Below are positions 25,564 to 33,310 of a stretch of 64,000 bases of DNA, piece after piece. Source of the DNA: Mycobacterium rhizamassiliense (GTDB lineage: Bacteria; Actinomycetota; Actinomycetes; Mycobacteriales; Mycobacteriaceae); assembly GCF_900157375.1 (NCBI RefSeq), contig NZ_LT721901.1:4421685-4485684 (forward strand), in the 5' to 3' direction. How positions within the stretch are numbered: the first letter of the stretch is position 1; each line of letters starts with the position of its first letter. The notes under the pieces are model-generated. The model was not told where the DNA came from. It was given only the letters and a program-made list of their open reading frames with translations, and made no database searches. Made by a program: the position numbers and the translations under genes.

Positions 25564-25592
25564 TTGACTTTAGTCAGCAGAGTTCATAGATT
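25564..25592 (+). promoter_or_regulatory. Promoter of the SDR gene at 25625 with operator
   Basis: TTGACT (25564-25569) and TAGATT (25587-25592) are separated by 17 bases. The -35 overlaps TGACTTTAGTCA (25565-25576), the third copy of the island inverted repeat. The site lies about 50 bases upstream of ATG 25625 and about 145 bases from the TetR start, so it could control both directions. Confidence 0.6.
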
Positions 25593-25624
25593 GAACGCGC
25601 ACACCGCATCGAAGGAGAACCGGC

Positions 25625-26413
25625 ATGGCGATGGAGCAGTTCCGGCTGGATGGCCAGGTCGCCATCGTCACGGGTGCCGGGAAGGGCGTCGGGGCGGGCA
25701 TTGCCCGGGTGCTGGCCGAGGCGGGGGCCGCGGTGGTCGGTACCGCACGCACCGAGGCGGATATCGTTGGCACGATTGAGGGTATCGAGGCCGCGGGCGG
25801 CAAGGGCCTGGCGCTCGTTGCCGACGCGATGAGCCGTCCGGACGGGGAGCGGGTCGTGAACACGGCCATGGAGCGCCTCGGCCGCGTCGACATTCTGGTC
25901 AACAACGTCGGTGGTTCGACCTACGCGCGGTTCCTGGACATCACCGACGAGGACTTCCGGCACACGTTCGACTGGTGCGTGACCTCCGCCTTCATCATGA
26001 GTCAGCTGGTGGCGCCGCACATGATCGATGCCGGACACGGGTCCATCATCAACATCTCGTCGGGTTCGGCGCGATTCGGCATTCGCGCGCTGACCGCCTA
26101 CTGCGTCGCAAAGGGTGGCCTCGAAGCGCTTACCCGCGCCATGGCACAGGAACTCGCCCCGAAGATTCGCGTCAACGCGATCGCGCTGGGCTCGTTCGCC
26201 ACCGACGGGCTGAAGGGGAGCCTGGACATGATGCCCGGATCGCTGGAGAAGATGCAGGAGTCCACACCCTTGCATCGGCTGGGCGACGTCGAGGACCTCG
26301 GGCGGCTCGCGGTGTATCTATCCACGCGCGACTGCTACGCGACCAACGCAACCTTCCACGTCGACGGCGGCATCGACTCCAACAATTCGCCGTTGCCAAT
26401 ACCCGACTATTAG
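25625..26413 (+). CDS. Short-chain dehydrogenase/reductase
   Basis: A 262-residue classical SDR with the coenzyme motif TGAGKGVGAGI near residue 17, a NNVGGS segment in place of the usual NNAG, and the catalytic Ser-Tyr-Lys in ISSGSARFG and YCVAKGG. The start is ATG 25625 with GAAGGAG upstream. It resembles bacterial 7-alpha-hydroxysteroid-dehydrogenase-like enzymes, but the substrate is not determined. It heads the plus-strand arm 25625-28377, followed 67 bases later by a DapB-like gene. Its promoter bears the shared operator, tying it to the NorQD/P450 operon. Confidence 0.88.
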   Translation: MAMEQFRLDGQVAIVTGAGKGVGAGIARVLAEAGAAVVGTARTEADIVGTIEGIEAAGGKGLALVADAMSRPDGERVVNTAMERLGRVDILVNNVGGSTYARFLDITDEDFRHTFDWCVTSAFIMSQLVAPHMIDAGHGSIINISSGSARFGIRALTAYCVAKGGLEALTRAMAQELAPKIRVNAIALGSFATDGLKGSLDMMPGSLEKMQESTPLHRLGDVEDLGRLAVYLSTRDCYATNATFHVDGGIDSNNSPLPIPDY

Positions 26414-26444
26414 CAAATTGCCCCGTGTGCCGACGGACTGAAAG

Positions 26445-26457
26445 CGATACAGTATCG
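26445..26457. promoter_or_regulatory. Perfect 13-bp palindrome, candidate operator
   Basis: CGATACAGTATCG has 6-base arms around one central base. It lies 23 bases before ATG 26481 in the only sizeable gap of the 25625-28377 gene set. It is unlike the CTGACT-N2-AGTCAG motif, so a second regulator, for example the TetR at 28384, could act here. It could also be chance. Confidence 0.35.
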
Positions 26458-26480
26458 GCCGCGGGAAGGATGAGGTAACG

Positions 26481-27563
26481 ATGCGCAGAGTCATTCAATT
26501 CTCCACCGGGAACGTCGGCCGGCATTCGCTGCGGGCCATCATCGGCAGGCCGGATCTCGAACTGGTGGGCGTGCACGCCGCCAGCGCCGAGAAGATCGGC
26601 AAGGACGCCGCGCAGCTGTGCGGGCTGGAAGAGCCGACCGGCATCGTCGCCACCGACGACATCGACGCGTTGATCGCCCTCGGCGCCGACTGCGTGGTTT
26701 ATACGTCGCAGGGCGAAACGCGTCCGATGGAAGCCATCGAACAGATGACCAAGTTCCTCACCGCGGGCATCAACGTCGTCGGCACGTCGATGGTCTGGCT
26801 GGTCACGCCGCGCCACGCCGACGACTGGTTGCGCGAGCCGTTGGAGCGCGCCTGCGCGGCCGGCAACACTTCGCTCTATGTCAACGGCATCGACCCCGGC
26901 TTCTCCGGCGATACGTTGGTGCACTCGGCTGCCAGCCTGACCACCCGGGTCGATTCGATCACCGTGCAGGAGATCTTCGACTACGGCAACTACGATGACG
27001 CTGAGTTCACCGGCGTAGCAATGGGTTTCGGTTCGACGGCCGACGACGATTCACCGATGATGTTCTTGCCCGGGGTGATCGTGTCGATGTGGGGTGGCCA
27101 GGTACGCAGCCTGGCGGACAATCTCGACATCAAGCTCGACGACGTGCGCCAGCGCGTTGAACCCTGGTATACGCCGGAGCGAATCGAATGCACGATGATG
27201 ACGGTGGAGCCGGGGCAGATGGGCGCGGTGCGGTTCGCCACCGAGGGGGTGCGCAACGGCGAGCCGGTAATCACCCTCGAGCACGTCACCCGGCTCACCC
27301 AGGCCGCGGCGCCCGACTGGGAGTTCCCGCCCGACGGCCATACCGGCGTACACCGCGTCGTAGTGGAGGGCGAACCGCGGGTGGAAATCAATACCCATGT
27401 GTCCCATCCTCTTTTCGATTCCACCGACGCCGGCTGCATCTCGACGGCCGGCCGGGCCGTCAACGCGATCGACTGGGTGTGCCGCGCGCCTCAGGGGCTG
27501 ATCGGGGTCGAGGACATCCCACTGTCCGCGACGATGCGCGGGCTGATGTGGAACGAGCGGTAG
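26481..27563 (+). CDS. DapB-like NAD(P)H-dependent oxidoreductase
   Basis: The third paralogue of its kind in the island has 360 residues, starting at ATG 26481 after GGAAGGATGAGG. The Rossmann motif is FSTGNVGRHS at the extreme N-terminus, and NGIDPGFSGD corresponds to the GxNPGF segment of the other copies. The mycofactocin-type SDR begins within two bases of its stop, so the two are translationally linked. That suggests the pair acts on the same metabolite, for instance an alcohol/ketone step followed by another redox step. The substrate is unknown. Confidence 0.8.
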   Translation: MRRVIQFSTGNVGRHSLRAIIGRPDLELVGVHAASAEKIGKDAAQLCGLEEPTGIVATDDIDALIALGADCVVYTSQGETRPMEAIEQMTKFLTAGINVVGTSMVWLVTPRHADDWLREPLERACAAGNTSLYVNGIDPGFSGDTLVHSAASLTTRVDSITVQEIFDYGNYDDAEFTGVAMGFGSTADDDSPMMFLPGVIVSMWGGQVRSLADNLDIKLDDVRQRVEPWYTPERIECTMMTVEPGQMGAVRFATEGVRNGEPVITLEHVTRLTQAAAPDWEFPPDGHTGVHRVVVEGEPRVEINTHVSHPLFDSTDAGCISTAGRAVNAIDWVCRAPQGLIGVEDIPLSATMRGLMWNER

Positions 27564-27564
27564 C

Positions 27565-28377
27565 CTGACGACCCCGGGACGCGTTGCCGGCAAACGCATT
27601 CTGATCACCGGCGCCGCGCGGGGCATGGGCCGGGGCCACGCGCTGCGGCTCGCGCAGGAGGGCGCGGACCTTATCCTGGTCGACATGTGCCAATCGTTGC
27701 CTCAGATCGAGTATCCCTTGGCCACCGAGGATGATCTGGCCGAAACGGTAAGGCTGGTAACGGAGTTCGGTCATCGCTGCGTGAGCCACGTTGTCGATGT
27801 TCGCGACGAGGCCCAACTGCGGTCCGCGGTCGACGAGGGAGTCGGCGAGCTGGGCGGCCTGGACGGGTCGGTCGCCAACGCCGGCGTGCTCACGGTGGCG
27901 TCCTGGGACAAGACGACCGCCGAGCAGTGGCGCACGGTCGTCGACGTCAACCTCATCGGGGTGTGGAACACCTGCGCGGCCGCGATACCTCACCTGCTGA
28001 ATCAGGGCGGCGGCAGCCTGGTCAACGTCAGCTCCGCCGGTGCCATCAAAGGTTTTCCGCTGCAGACGCCCTACACGGCGGCCAAGCACGGCGTCGTCGG
28101 CCTGACCCTGGCGTTGGCGAATGAGCTCGCGGCACAGAGCATCCGTGTGAATACCGTGCTTCCCACCGGCGTCCCTACCGGGATGGTGCCGCCGTCGTTC
28201 GGACCGCTCCTGGGCGAGCAGCGGTCCGATCTGATCCCGATCTTCATCAATGCGATGCCCACGCCGGCCGTCGAGCCCGCCGACGTCAGCAGCGCGGTGC
28301 TGTTCCTGCTCTCCGATGAGTCGCGCTATGTGACGGGGCTGGAGTTCAAGGTCGACGCGGGCGTGACCATCAACTGA
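27565..28377 (+). CDS. Mycofactocin-coupled-type SDR oxidoreductase (apparent CTG start)
   Basis: The protein is about 270 residues long. The coenzyme loop ITGAARGMGRGHA lies upstream of the first ATG (27625), so that ATG cannot be the real start. In frame between the stop codon at 27544 and 27625 there is no ATG, GTG or TTG. CTG 27565, one base after the previous stop, is the only near-cognate start. After beta-2 (LILVDMC) comes an insertion ending YPLATEDDLAETVRLV, a hallmark of mycofactocin-associated SDRs, which hold NAD tightly and pass electrons to mycofactocin. The catalytic residues are in VSSAG and YTAAKHG. The CTG start, or a sequence error near it, should be treated as provisional. 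Confidence 0.8.
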   Translation: MTTPGRVAGKRILITGAARGMGRGHALRLAQEGADLILVDMCQSLPQIEYPLATEDDLAETVRLVTEFGHRCVSHVVDVRDEAQLRSAVDEGVGELGGLDGSVANAGVLTVASWDKTTAEQWRTVVDVNLIGVWNTCAAAIPHLLNQGGGSLVNVSSAGAIKGFPLQTPYTAAKHGVVGLTLALANELAAQSIRVNTVLPTGVPTGMVPPSFGPLLGEQRSDLIPIFINAMPTPAVEPADVSSAVLFLLSDESRYVTGLEFKVDAGVTIN

Positions 28378-28383
28378 CGCGCC

Positions 28384-29013
28384 TTAAAGCGGCCAGCTGT
28401 TCGGATCGACCTCATACCGCAACGCCGTGGCCGGGGGCAACGGCTGGCGCTCATTCACCGCTATCGCATCGACAACCAGGGCGACGTAGCGCCGCCAGCC
28501 GTCGCTGCCCGCATCCATCGTCGAGAGCACGCCGAAGAGCATCGCGATAAGGCGGGGCAGGTCGTCGGCGACCAGATCCTCGCGGATCCGGCCGGCGCGC
28601 TGGCCGTCGCGCACCAGGTCGCCGAGCGCGGCGTTGAGCGACACCGAGATGTCGGACGTGAGCGAACCCGCGCGGCGTGCGGCGGTCAGCAGGCTGTGCT
28701 CGCGTGCCCCCAGCGATATTGCGGCCTCGATCAGCTGGGTGAGGCCGCGCAGCGGGTCGTCGGCGCGGCGGGCATTGTCGATCACCGGCGTGAGGTCCTC
28801 GGCGATGCTTTGCTCCAGCGCGGCCAGCACGAGGTCGGCCTTCGTCGGAAACCTGCGGTAGAGGGTTCGCTCTCCGACACCGGCGCGGCGCGCGACGGCC
28901 TCCACCGGAGCATCGGGCCCCAATTCGCCGTAGACGTCTCGCGCCGCGCGCAGGATGCGCTCGACGTTGCGCGCAGCGTCGGCCCGTAACGGCCGGTCCT
29001 CAACCGCGGTCAT
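28384..29013 (-). CDS. TetR-family transcriptional regulator
   Basis: The product has 209 residues with an N-terminal DNA-binding domain (ILRAARDVYGELG, then VEAVARRAGVGERTLYRRFPTK). The C-terminal ligand domain resembles those of TetR proteins near mycobacterial P450/SDR clusters. It is convergent with the SDR (stops 6 bases apart) and divergent from the P450 pair starting at 29106. A 90-base divergent region between them contains a promoter and inverted repeats, so it most likely controls the P450 pair and itself. Confidence 0.87.
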   Translation of the reverse strand: MTAVEDRPLRADAARNVERILRAARDVYGELGPDAPVEAVARRAGVGERTLYRRFPTKADLVLAALEQSIAEDLTPVIDNARRADDPLRGLTQLIEAAISLGAREHSLLTAARRAGSLTSDISVSLNAALGDLVRDGQRAGRIREDLVADDLPRLIAMLFGVLSTMDAGSDGWRRYVALVVDAIAVNERQPLPPATALRYEVDPNSWPL

Positions 29014-29033
29014 CCCGACAGCCTAACTGACGG

Positions 29034-29075
29034 TTGACTGCCATCTAGGGTAGCTTTACAGTTTGTAACTGGCAG
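29034..29075 (+). promoter_or_regulatory. Promoter and candidate operator of the P450 pair
   Basis: TTGACT (29034-29039) and TACAGT (29057-29062) are 17 bases apart, about 45 bases before the first P450. The -10 lies inside TTACAGTTTGTAA (29056-29068, 5+5 inverted repeat), and an outer pair CTGCCA/TGGCAG (29038-29043 and 29070-29075) brackets it. This is a plausible site for the divergent TetR at 28384. Confidence 0.5.
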
Positions 29076-29105
29076 ACAGCTGACACTTAACAGGAAACAC
29101 GGGTG

Positions 29106-30320
29106 ATGTCAACAACTTCCGAAGTGCGTTCTGACGCCGACCTCCCGGTGCTGCCCATCGCGCGGCCCGCACGCTGCCCGCTCGCGCCCCCGGACGAGTT
29201 TGTGGATTGGCGGGTACAGCCCGGCCTGCGGAAGGCGATGTTCCAGGGCAACCCGGTCTGGGTGGTCAGCCGCTACCAGGACATCAGGGCGGCGCTGGTC
29301 GATCCGCGCCTGTCCGCGAAGACCATTCCGGACTCGATGATGCCGAAGGACGAGGAGAACAAGGTCCCGGTGATGTTCGCGCGCGCCGACGATCCCGAGC
29401 ATCAGCGCTTGCGGCGCATGATGACCACCAACTTCACCTTCCGGCGCTGTGAGGCGATGCGGCCCAGCATCCAGGAATGGGTGGACCACTACCTCGGCCA
29501 GATGATCGACGGCGGTGCGCCGGCCGACCTGGTGCACGAATTCGGCTTGCCGGTGCCGTCCATGGTGATCGCGCTGCTGTTGGGGGTGCCGCCGGAGGAC
29601 CTCGAACTCTTCCAGCACAGCACCACGAAGGGGCTCGATCAGAAATCCACCGACGAGGAACGGGGTCAGGCGTTCGGGGCGATGTACGCCTACATCGAGG
29701 AGCTGGTGGAACGCAAGGCGCGCGAACCCGGTGACGACCTGATCAGCCGCCTGGTCACCGAATACGTGGCCAAGGGCCAGCTCGACAATGCCACCACGGC
29801 GATGAACGCCGTGATCATGATGCAGGCCGGGCACGAGACCACGGCCAACATGATCTCGTTGGGAACGGTTGCGCTGCTGGAACATCCGGAGGTTTTCGAG
29901 CGACTCGGGCAGACCGACGATCCTGCCGTGGTCGCCAACATCGTCGAAGAGCTGATGCGCTACCTGACCATCGTGCACAGCCAGGTCGATCGCATCGCTA
30001 CCGAAGATGTGATGATCGGCGGCCAGCTGGTCCGCGCCGGCGAGTACGTCATGATGAGCCTGCTGGCCGGGAACTGGGACGCCGAATTCGTCGACAATCC
30101 CGAATCTTTCGACGTCGAGCGAAATGCCCGCGGACACTTAGGCTTCGGGTATGGCGCGCATCAATGCATCGGCGCGAACCTGGCCCGCGTCGAGATGCAG
30201 GTCGCGTTCGCCACGCTGGCGCGCCGGTTACCCGGGCTCAAGCTGGCGGTGGCCGCGGAGGAGCTGAAGTTCAAAGACGCCAACATCTATGGCATGAAAG
30301 AACTTCCGGTCAGCTGGTGA
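29106..30320 (+). CDS. Cytochrome P450 (CYP105-like), first of a tandem pair
   Basis: A P450 of 404 residues with the I-helix motif AGHETTA, ExxR in EELMRYL, and the heme loop FGYGAHQCIGANLAR. I use ATG 29106, because the product then begins MSTTS exactly like the downstream paralogue. GTG 29103 is three bases earlier. The sequence type resembles CYP105-class enzymes, which hydroxylate diverse hydrophobic compounds. The next P450 follows after 49 bases and shares long identical stretches, so the pair arose by duplication. No ferredoxin gene lies between or beside them. Confidence 0.93.
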   Translation: MSTTSEVRSDADLPVLPIARPARCPLAPPDEFVDWRVQPGLRKAMFQGNPVWVVSRYQDIRAALVDPRLSAKTIPDSMMPKDEENKVPVMFARADDPEHQRLRRMMTTNFTFRRCEAMRPSIQEWVDHYLGQMIDGGAPADLVHEFGLPVPSMVIALLLGVPPEDLELFQHSTTKGLDQKSTDEERGQAFGAMYAYIEELVERKAREPGDDLISRLVTEYVAKGQLDNATTAMNAVIMMQAGHETTANMISLGTVALLEHPEVFERLGQTDDPAVVANIVEELMRYLTIVHSQVDRIATEDVMIGGQLVRAGEYVMMSLLAGNWDAEFVDNPESFDVERNARGHLGFGYGAHQCIGANLARVEMQVAFATLARRLPGLKLAVAAEELKFKDANIYGMKELPVSW

Positions 30321-30369
30321 CGATGTACTGGCGCCGGAACGCAAGCTCAACGATCGGAAAACCCCGCTG

Positions 30370-31581
30370 ATGTCAACAACTTCCGACCTGAGTTCCGACA
30401 CGGATCTTCCGGTGATACCTTTGCCGCGCGCCGCGCACTGCCCGCTGCATCCCCCGCCTGAGTTCGTCAACTGGCGCCAGGGATCCGGCCTGCGACGGGC
30501 CGTGTACCACGGCCAGCCGGCCTGGGTGGTGAGCCGGTACCGCGACATCCGGGCGGCGCTGGTCGACCCGCGTCTGTCCGCCGAAACCACCCCCGAATAT
30601 CTGAGGCAGAAGAACACGGACAACGTGCCGGTCATGTTCGCCCGGGTCGACGACCCCGAGCATCATCGGTTGCGGCGCATGCTGACCGGCGAGTTCACCT
30701 TTCGGCGATGCGAAGCCATGCGGCCCCAGATCCAGGAATTGGTCGACCATCATCTTGACGAGATGATCCGCAACGGGGCGCCGGCCGACCTGGTGCGCGA
30801 TTTCGGCTTGCCGGTGCCGTCATTGGTAATCGCTTTACTGCTGGGGGTGCCCGCCGAGGATCTCGCGTCCTTCCAGGAATACACCGCGGTTGGGCTGGAT
30901 ACGAGGGCGTCCGAGGACGAAAAGGCACAGGCCGGTGCTGCTATGTTCGGATACCTCCTGGAATTGGTGGTGCGCAAGGAACACGAGCCGGCTGACGACC
31001 TGATGGGCCGCTTGGTTACCAATTACGTCATGACAGGCCAGCTCACGCGTGAGACTGCGGCCTTGTCCGGGATGACCCTGATGGTCGCTGGCCACGAAAC
31101 CAGCGCCAACATGATTTCACTGGGAACGGTTGCGCTGCTGGAACGTCCGGACATCTTCAAGCGACTCGGCGAGACCGGCGATCCGGCCGTGGTCGCCAAC
31201 ATCGTCGAAGAGCTGATGCGCTATCTGTCCATCGTGCACAGCCAGGTGGACCGGGTGGCTACCGAGGACTTCGAACTCGGCGGTCAGTTGATCCACGCCG
31301 GCGACATGGTCCTGATGAATATCCCCGCCGGGAACTGGGACGCCGAGTTCGTCGACAACCCCGAATCCTTTGATGTGGAGCGAAATACTCGCGGGCACTT
31401 GGGGTTTGGCTACGGCGTACATCAATGCATCGGGGCGAATCTCGCTCGAGTTGAGATGCAGGCGGCGTTCGCCGCGTTGGCCAGACGCTTGCCCGGGCTC
31501 AGGCTGGCGGTCGCTCCGGATGCCCTGAAGTTCAAAGAGGCCGACATCTATGGCATGAAAGAACTTCCGGTGAGCTGGTGA
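30370..31581 (+). CDS. Cytochrome P450 (CYP105-like), second of a tandem pair
   Basis: A 403-residue P450 closely related to the preceding gene, sharing the MSTTS start, FRRCEAMRP, the segment around DPAVVANIVEELMRYL, and the heme loop FGYGVHQCIGANLAR. The I-helix reads AGHETSA, where the first paralogue has AGHETTA. The conserved acid and threonine pair (ET) is kept. The B-C loop regions differ most, which would alter substrate fit. The SDR at 31589 begins 7 bases after the stop, so the three genes form an operon. Confidence 0.93.
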   Translation: MSTTSDLSSDTDLPVIPLPRAAHCPLHPPPEFVNWRQGSGLRRAVYHGQPAWVVSRYRDIRAALVDPRLSAETTPEYLRQKNTDNVPVMFARVDDPEHHRLRRMLTGEFTFRRCEAMRPQIQELVDHHLDEMIRNGAPADLVRDFGLPVPSLVIALLLGVPAEDLASFQEYTAVGLDTRASEDEKAQAGAAMFGYLLELVVRKEHEPADDLMGRLVTNYVMTGQLTRETAALSGMTLMVAGHETSANMISLGTVALLERPDIFKRLGETGDPAVVANIVEELMRYLSIVHSQVDRVATEDFELGGQLIHAGDMVLMNIPAGNWDAEFVDNPESFDVERNTRGHLGFGYGVHQCIGANLARVEMQAAFAALARRLPGLRLAVAPDALKFKEADIYGMKELPVSW

Positions 31582-31588
31582 GGATGCG

Positions 31589-32548
31589 ATGACCAACGAA
31601 CTGAGGTTTGACGACCAGGTCGCCGTGATCACCGGCGCGGGAGGCGGCCTGGGCAGGGAATACGCGCTGCTGCTCGCGTCGCGCGGCGCGCGCGTCGTGG
31701 TCAACGACATCGGCGGGTCGGTGACCGGGGACGGATCCGACGCCGCGGCCGCGGTTGCGGTGGTCGAGGAGATCCACGAGCTGGGTGGGCAGGCCGTCGC
31801 TGATGCGCACAGCGTGACCAGCCCCGAAGGCGGACAGGCGATCATCGACGCCGCGCTGGACGCGTGGGGGCGAGTCGACATCCTGATCAACAACGCCGGC
31901 ATCGTGCGGGACGCCCCCTTCGAGGACATGACCGCCGATCGGTTCGAGCCGCTGCTGGACGTGCATCTGAAGGGCGCCTTCTACGTCACGAGGCCGGCGT
32001 GGAAAGCGATGTGCGCCAATGGCTACGGCCGCATCCTCAACACCTGCTCGGCGGCCGGAATACTGGGTGCTGCCGGCATGAGCAACTACGGCTCGGCCAA
32101 GACCGGATTGATCGGGCTCACCCGCGTTCTGGCCGCCGAAGCAGCTGGACGCGACATCAAGATCAACGCCATCGCCCCGATCGCCTACACGCGGATGCTG
32201 GCGCACTCCGTCGACGGCGCCGCCGCACCGGATGACGCGGCCGCACAGGCGGTACTGGACGACCTGGTCAAGCAGTATCTGCAGCGGCTCGATCCGGCGT
32301 TGGTCGCCCCGGTTGCGGCCTTCCTGACGCATCGTGACTGCCCGGTGTCGGGGGAGATATATACCGTTGGTGCGGGCCATGTTTCACGGTTCTTCATCGG
32401 CAGGACAAAGGGCTTCTTTAGCCCCGGGCTCTCGATCGAGGAGGTGCGCGATCACCTCGCAGACATCCGCGACGAAGCCGGCTACACGGTGCCGGGCGGG
32501 ACTGCCGACGAGATGGGCGAGCTCTTCGCTGCGATCATGGCCGACTGA
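31589..32548 (+). CDS. SDR oxidoreductase, (3R)-hydroxyacyl-CoA dehydrogenase-like
   Basis: The product has 319 residues. The coenzyme motif is TGAGGGLGREYA, and beta-2 reads VVVNDIGGS followed by an insertion of the type found in the SDR part of peroxisomal multifunctional enzyme 2. NNAGI and the catalytic pair in CSAAG and NYGSAKTG are present. The C-terminal 70 residues extend beyond the core SDR fold. These features suit a hydroxyacyl-CoA dehydrogenase of side-chain beta-oxidation, though another alcohol substrate is possible. It closes the plus-strand P450 operon and converges on lppI. Confidence 0.85.
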   Translation: MTNELRFDDQVAVITGAGGGLGREYALLLASRGARVVVNDIGGSVTGDGSDAAAAVAVVEEIHELGGQAVADAHSVTSPEGGQAIIDAALDAWGRVDILINNAGIVRDAPFEDMTADRFEPLLDVHLKGAFYVTRPAWKAMCANGYGRILNTCSAAGILGAAGMSNYGSAKTGLIGLTRVLAAEAAGRDIKINAIAPIAYTRMLAHSVDGAAAPDDAAAQAVLDDLVKQYLQRLDPALVAPVAAFLTHRDCPVSGEIYTVGAGHVSRFFIGRTKGFFSPGLSIEEVRDHLADIRDEAGYTVPGGTADEMGELFAAIMAD

Positions 32549-32557
32549 GACCGACGA

Positions 32558-33232
32558 TCAGCAGCCGAACGCCACGCCGACGCCGTCGGGCGGCGGCACC
32601 GACCGCAGGCAACCGAACTGCTCGATTCCGGCGCCGCTGACCCGTACCGCCGACTGGTGGGCGTAGTTCACGCAGAACAGGCCGGCTTGGCCGGCGCGGC
32701 ACCGGTAATCGTCGTACGACAACGTATCGCCGTCGGCCAGCTCGGGCCCGTTGCCGTTGACGAATGGCCCCGGGTCGCCGCGTGCCGCGCCGATCTGCAG
32801 CGTCATGCCGTCGAAGACGACCCAGCCGCCCTGCCATTCGCCGTAGGCCGTGTCGGGCTTGGGCGGGGGATTGGCCAGGTCGACCAGGCAGACCAGCGCG
32901 TTGCCGGTGTGCTTGGAATCCGTCGTGCACGCGACCGGTCGGCCTTCCGGGACGGCCGGCAAAGTGAACGCGATGTCGTTGCCCAGCTGGGTGGTGGCGC
33001 CGTCGCGCGTGACCACGTGGTATCGGGCCGGGTCGGCCGGATGACCTGCCTCGATCCACCGGATGACGTCGGAGATCGCGGCGCCGGGGGCCGGTGCGGT
33101 CGACGGTTTGTTCCCGGACGTCGGGGCGGAGCTCGACGCGGCGGTCGTGCTCGAACCCTGCGACTGGCCGCCGACCGTATGCGAGCATCCGGCAACCAGA
33201 AGCAACACGGTGGTCAGCGCGGCGATCCGCAT
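32558..33232 (-). CDS. lppI: Lipoprotein, LppI-like
   Basis: The 224-residue product begins with a short basic N-terminus and hydrophobic stretch ending in the lipobox LVAGC (Cys about 16). A Ser/Thr-rich linker of about 30 residues and a secreted domain with several cysteines follow. Length and location beside lipT match M. tuberculosis LppI (Rv2046), a lipoprotein of unknown function. It is divergent from lipT (78-base gap) and convergent with the SDR of the island, so it marks the right boundary of the inserted segment relative to the M. tuberculosis gene order I recall. Confidence 0.82.
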   Translation of the reverse strand: MRIAALTTVLLLVAGCSHTVGGQSQGSSTTAASSSAPTSGNKPSTAPAPGAAISDVIRWIEAGHPADPARYHVVTRDGATTQLGNDIAFTLPAVPEGRPVACTTDSKHTGNALVCLVDLANPPPKPDTAYGEWQGGWVVFDGMTLQIGAARGDPGPFVNGNGPELADGDTLSYDDYRCRAGQAGLFCVNYAHQSAVRVSGAGIEQFGCLRSVPPPDGVGVAFGC

Positions 33233-33310
33233 GTCGCCAGGCTAACCGCCGCACCCCGGATTTGGCCGCTCCACCCACCCTACGGACGTAGTGTCGGCTA
33301 CCGTCGGACT

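Noticed and set aside
32657..33310. An N-terminal extension of LipT covering lppI
   Set aside because: It is an open frame antisense to lppI with no similarity. ATG 33311 gives the normal carboxylesterase N-terminus.
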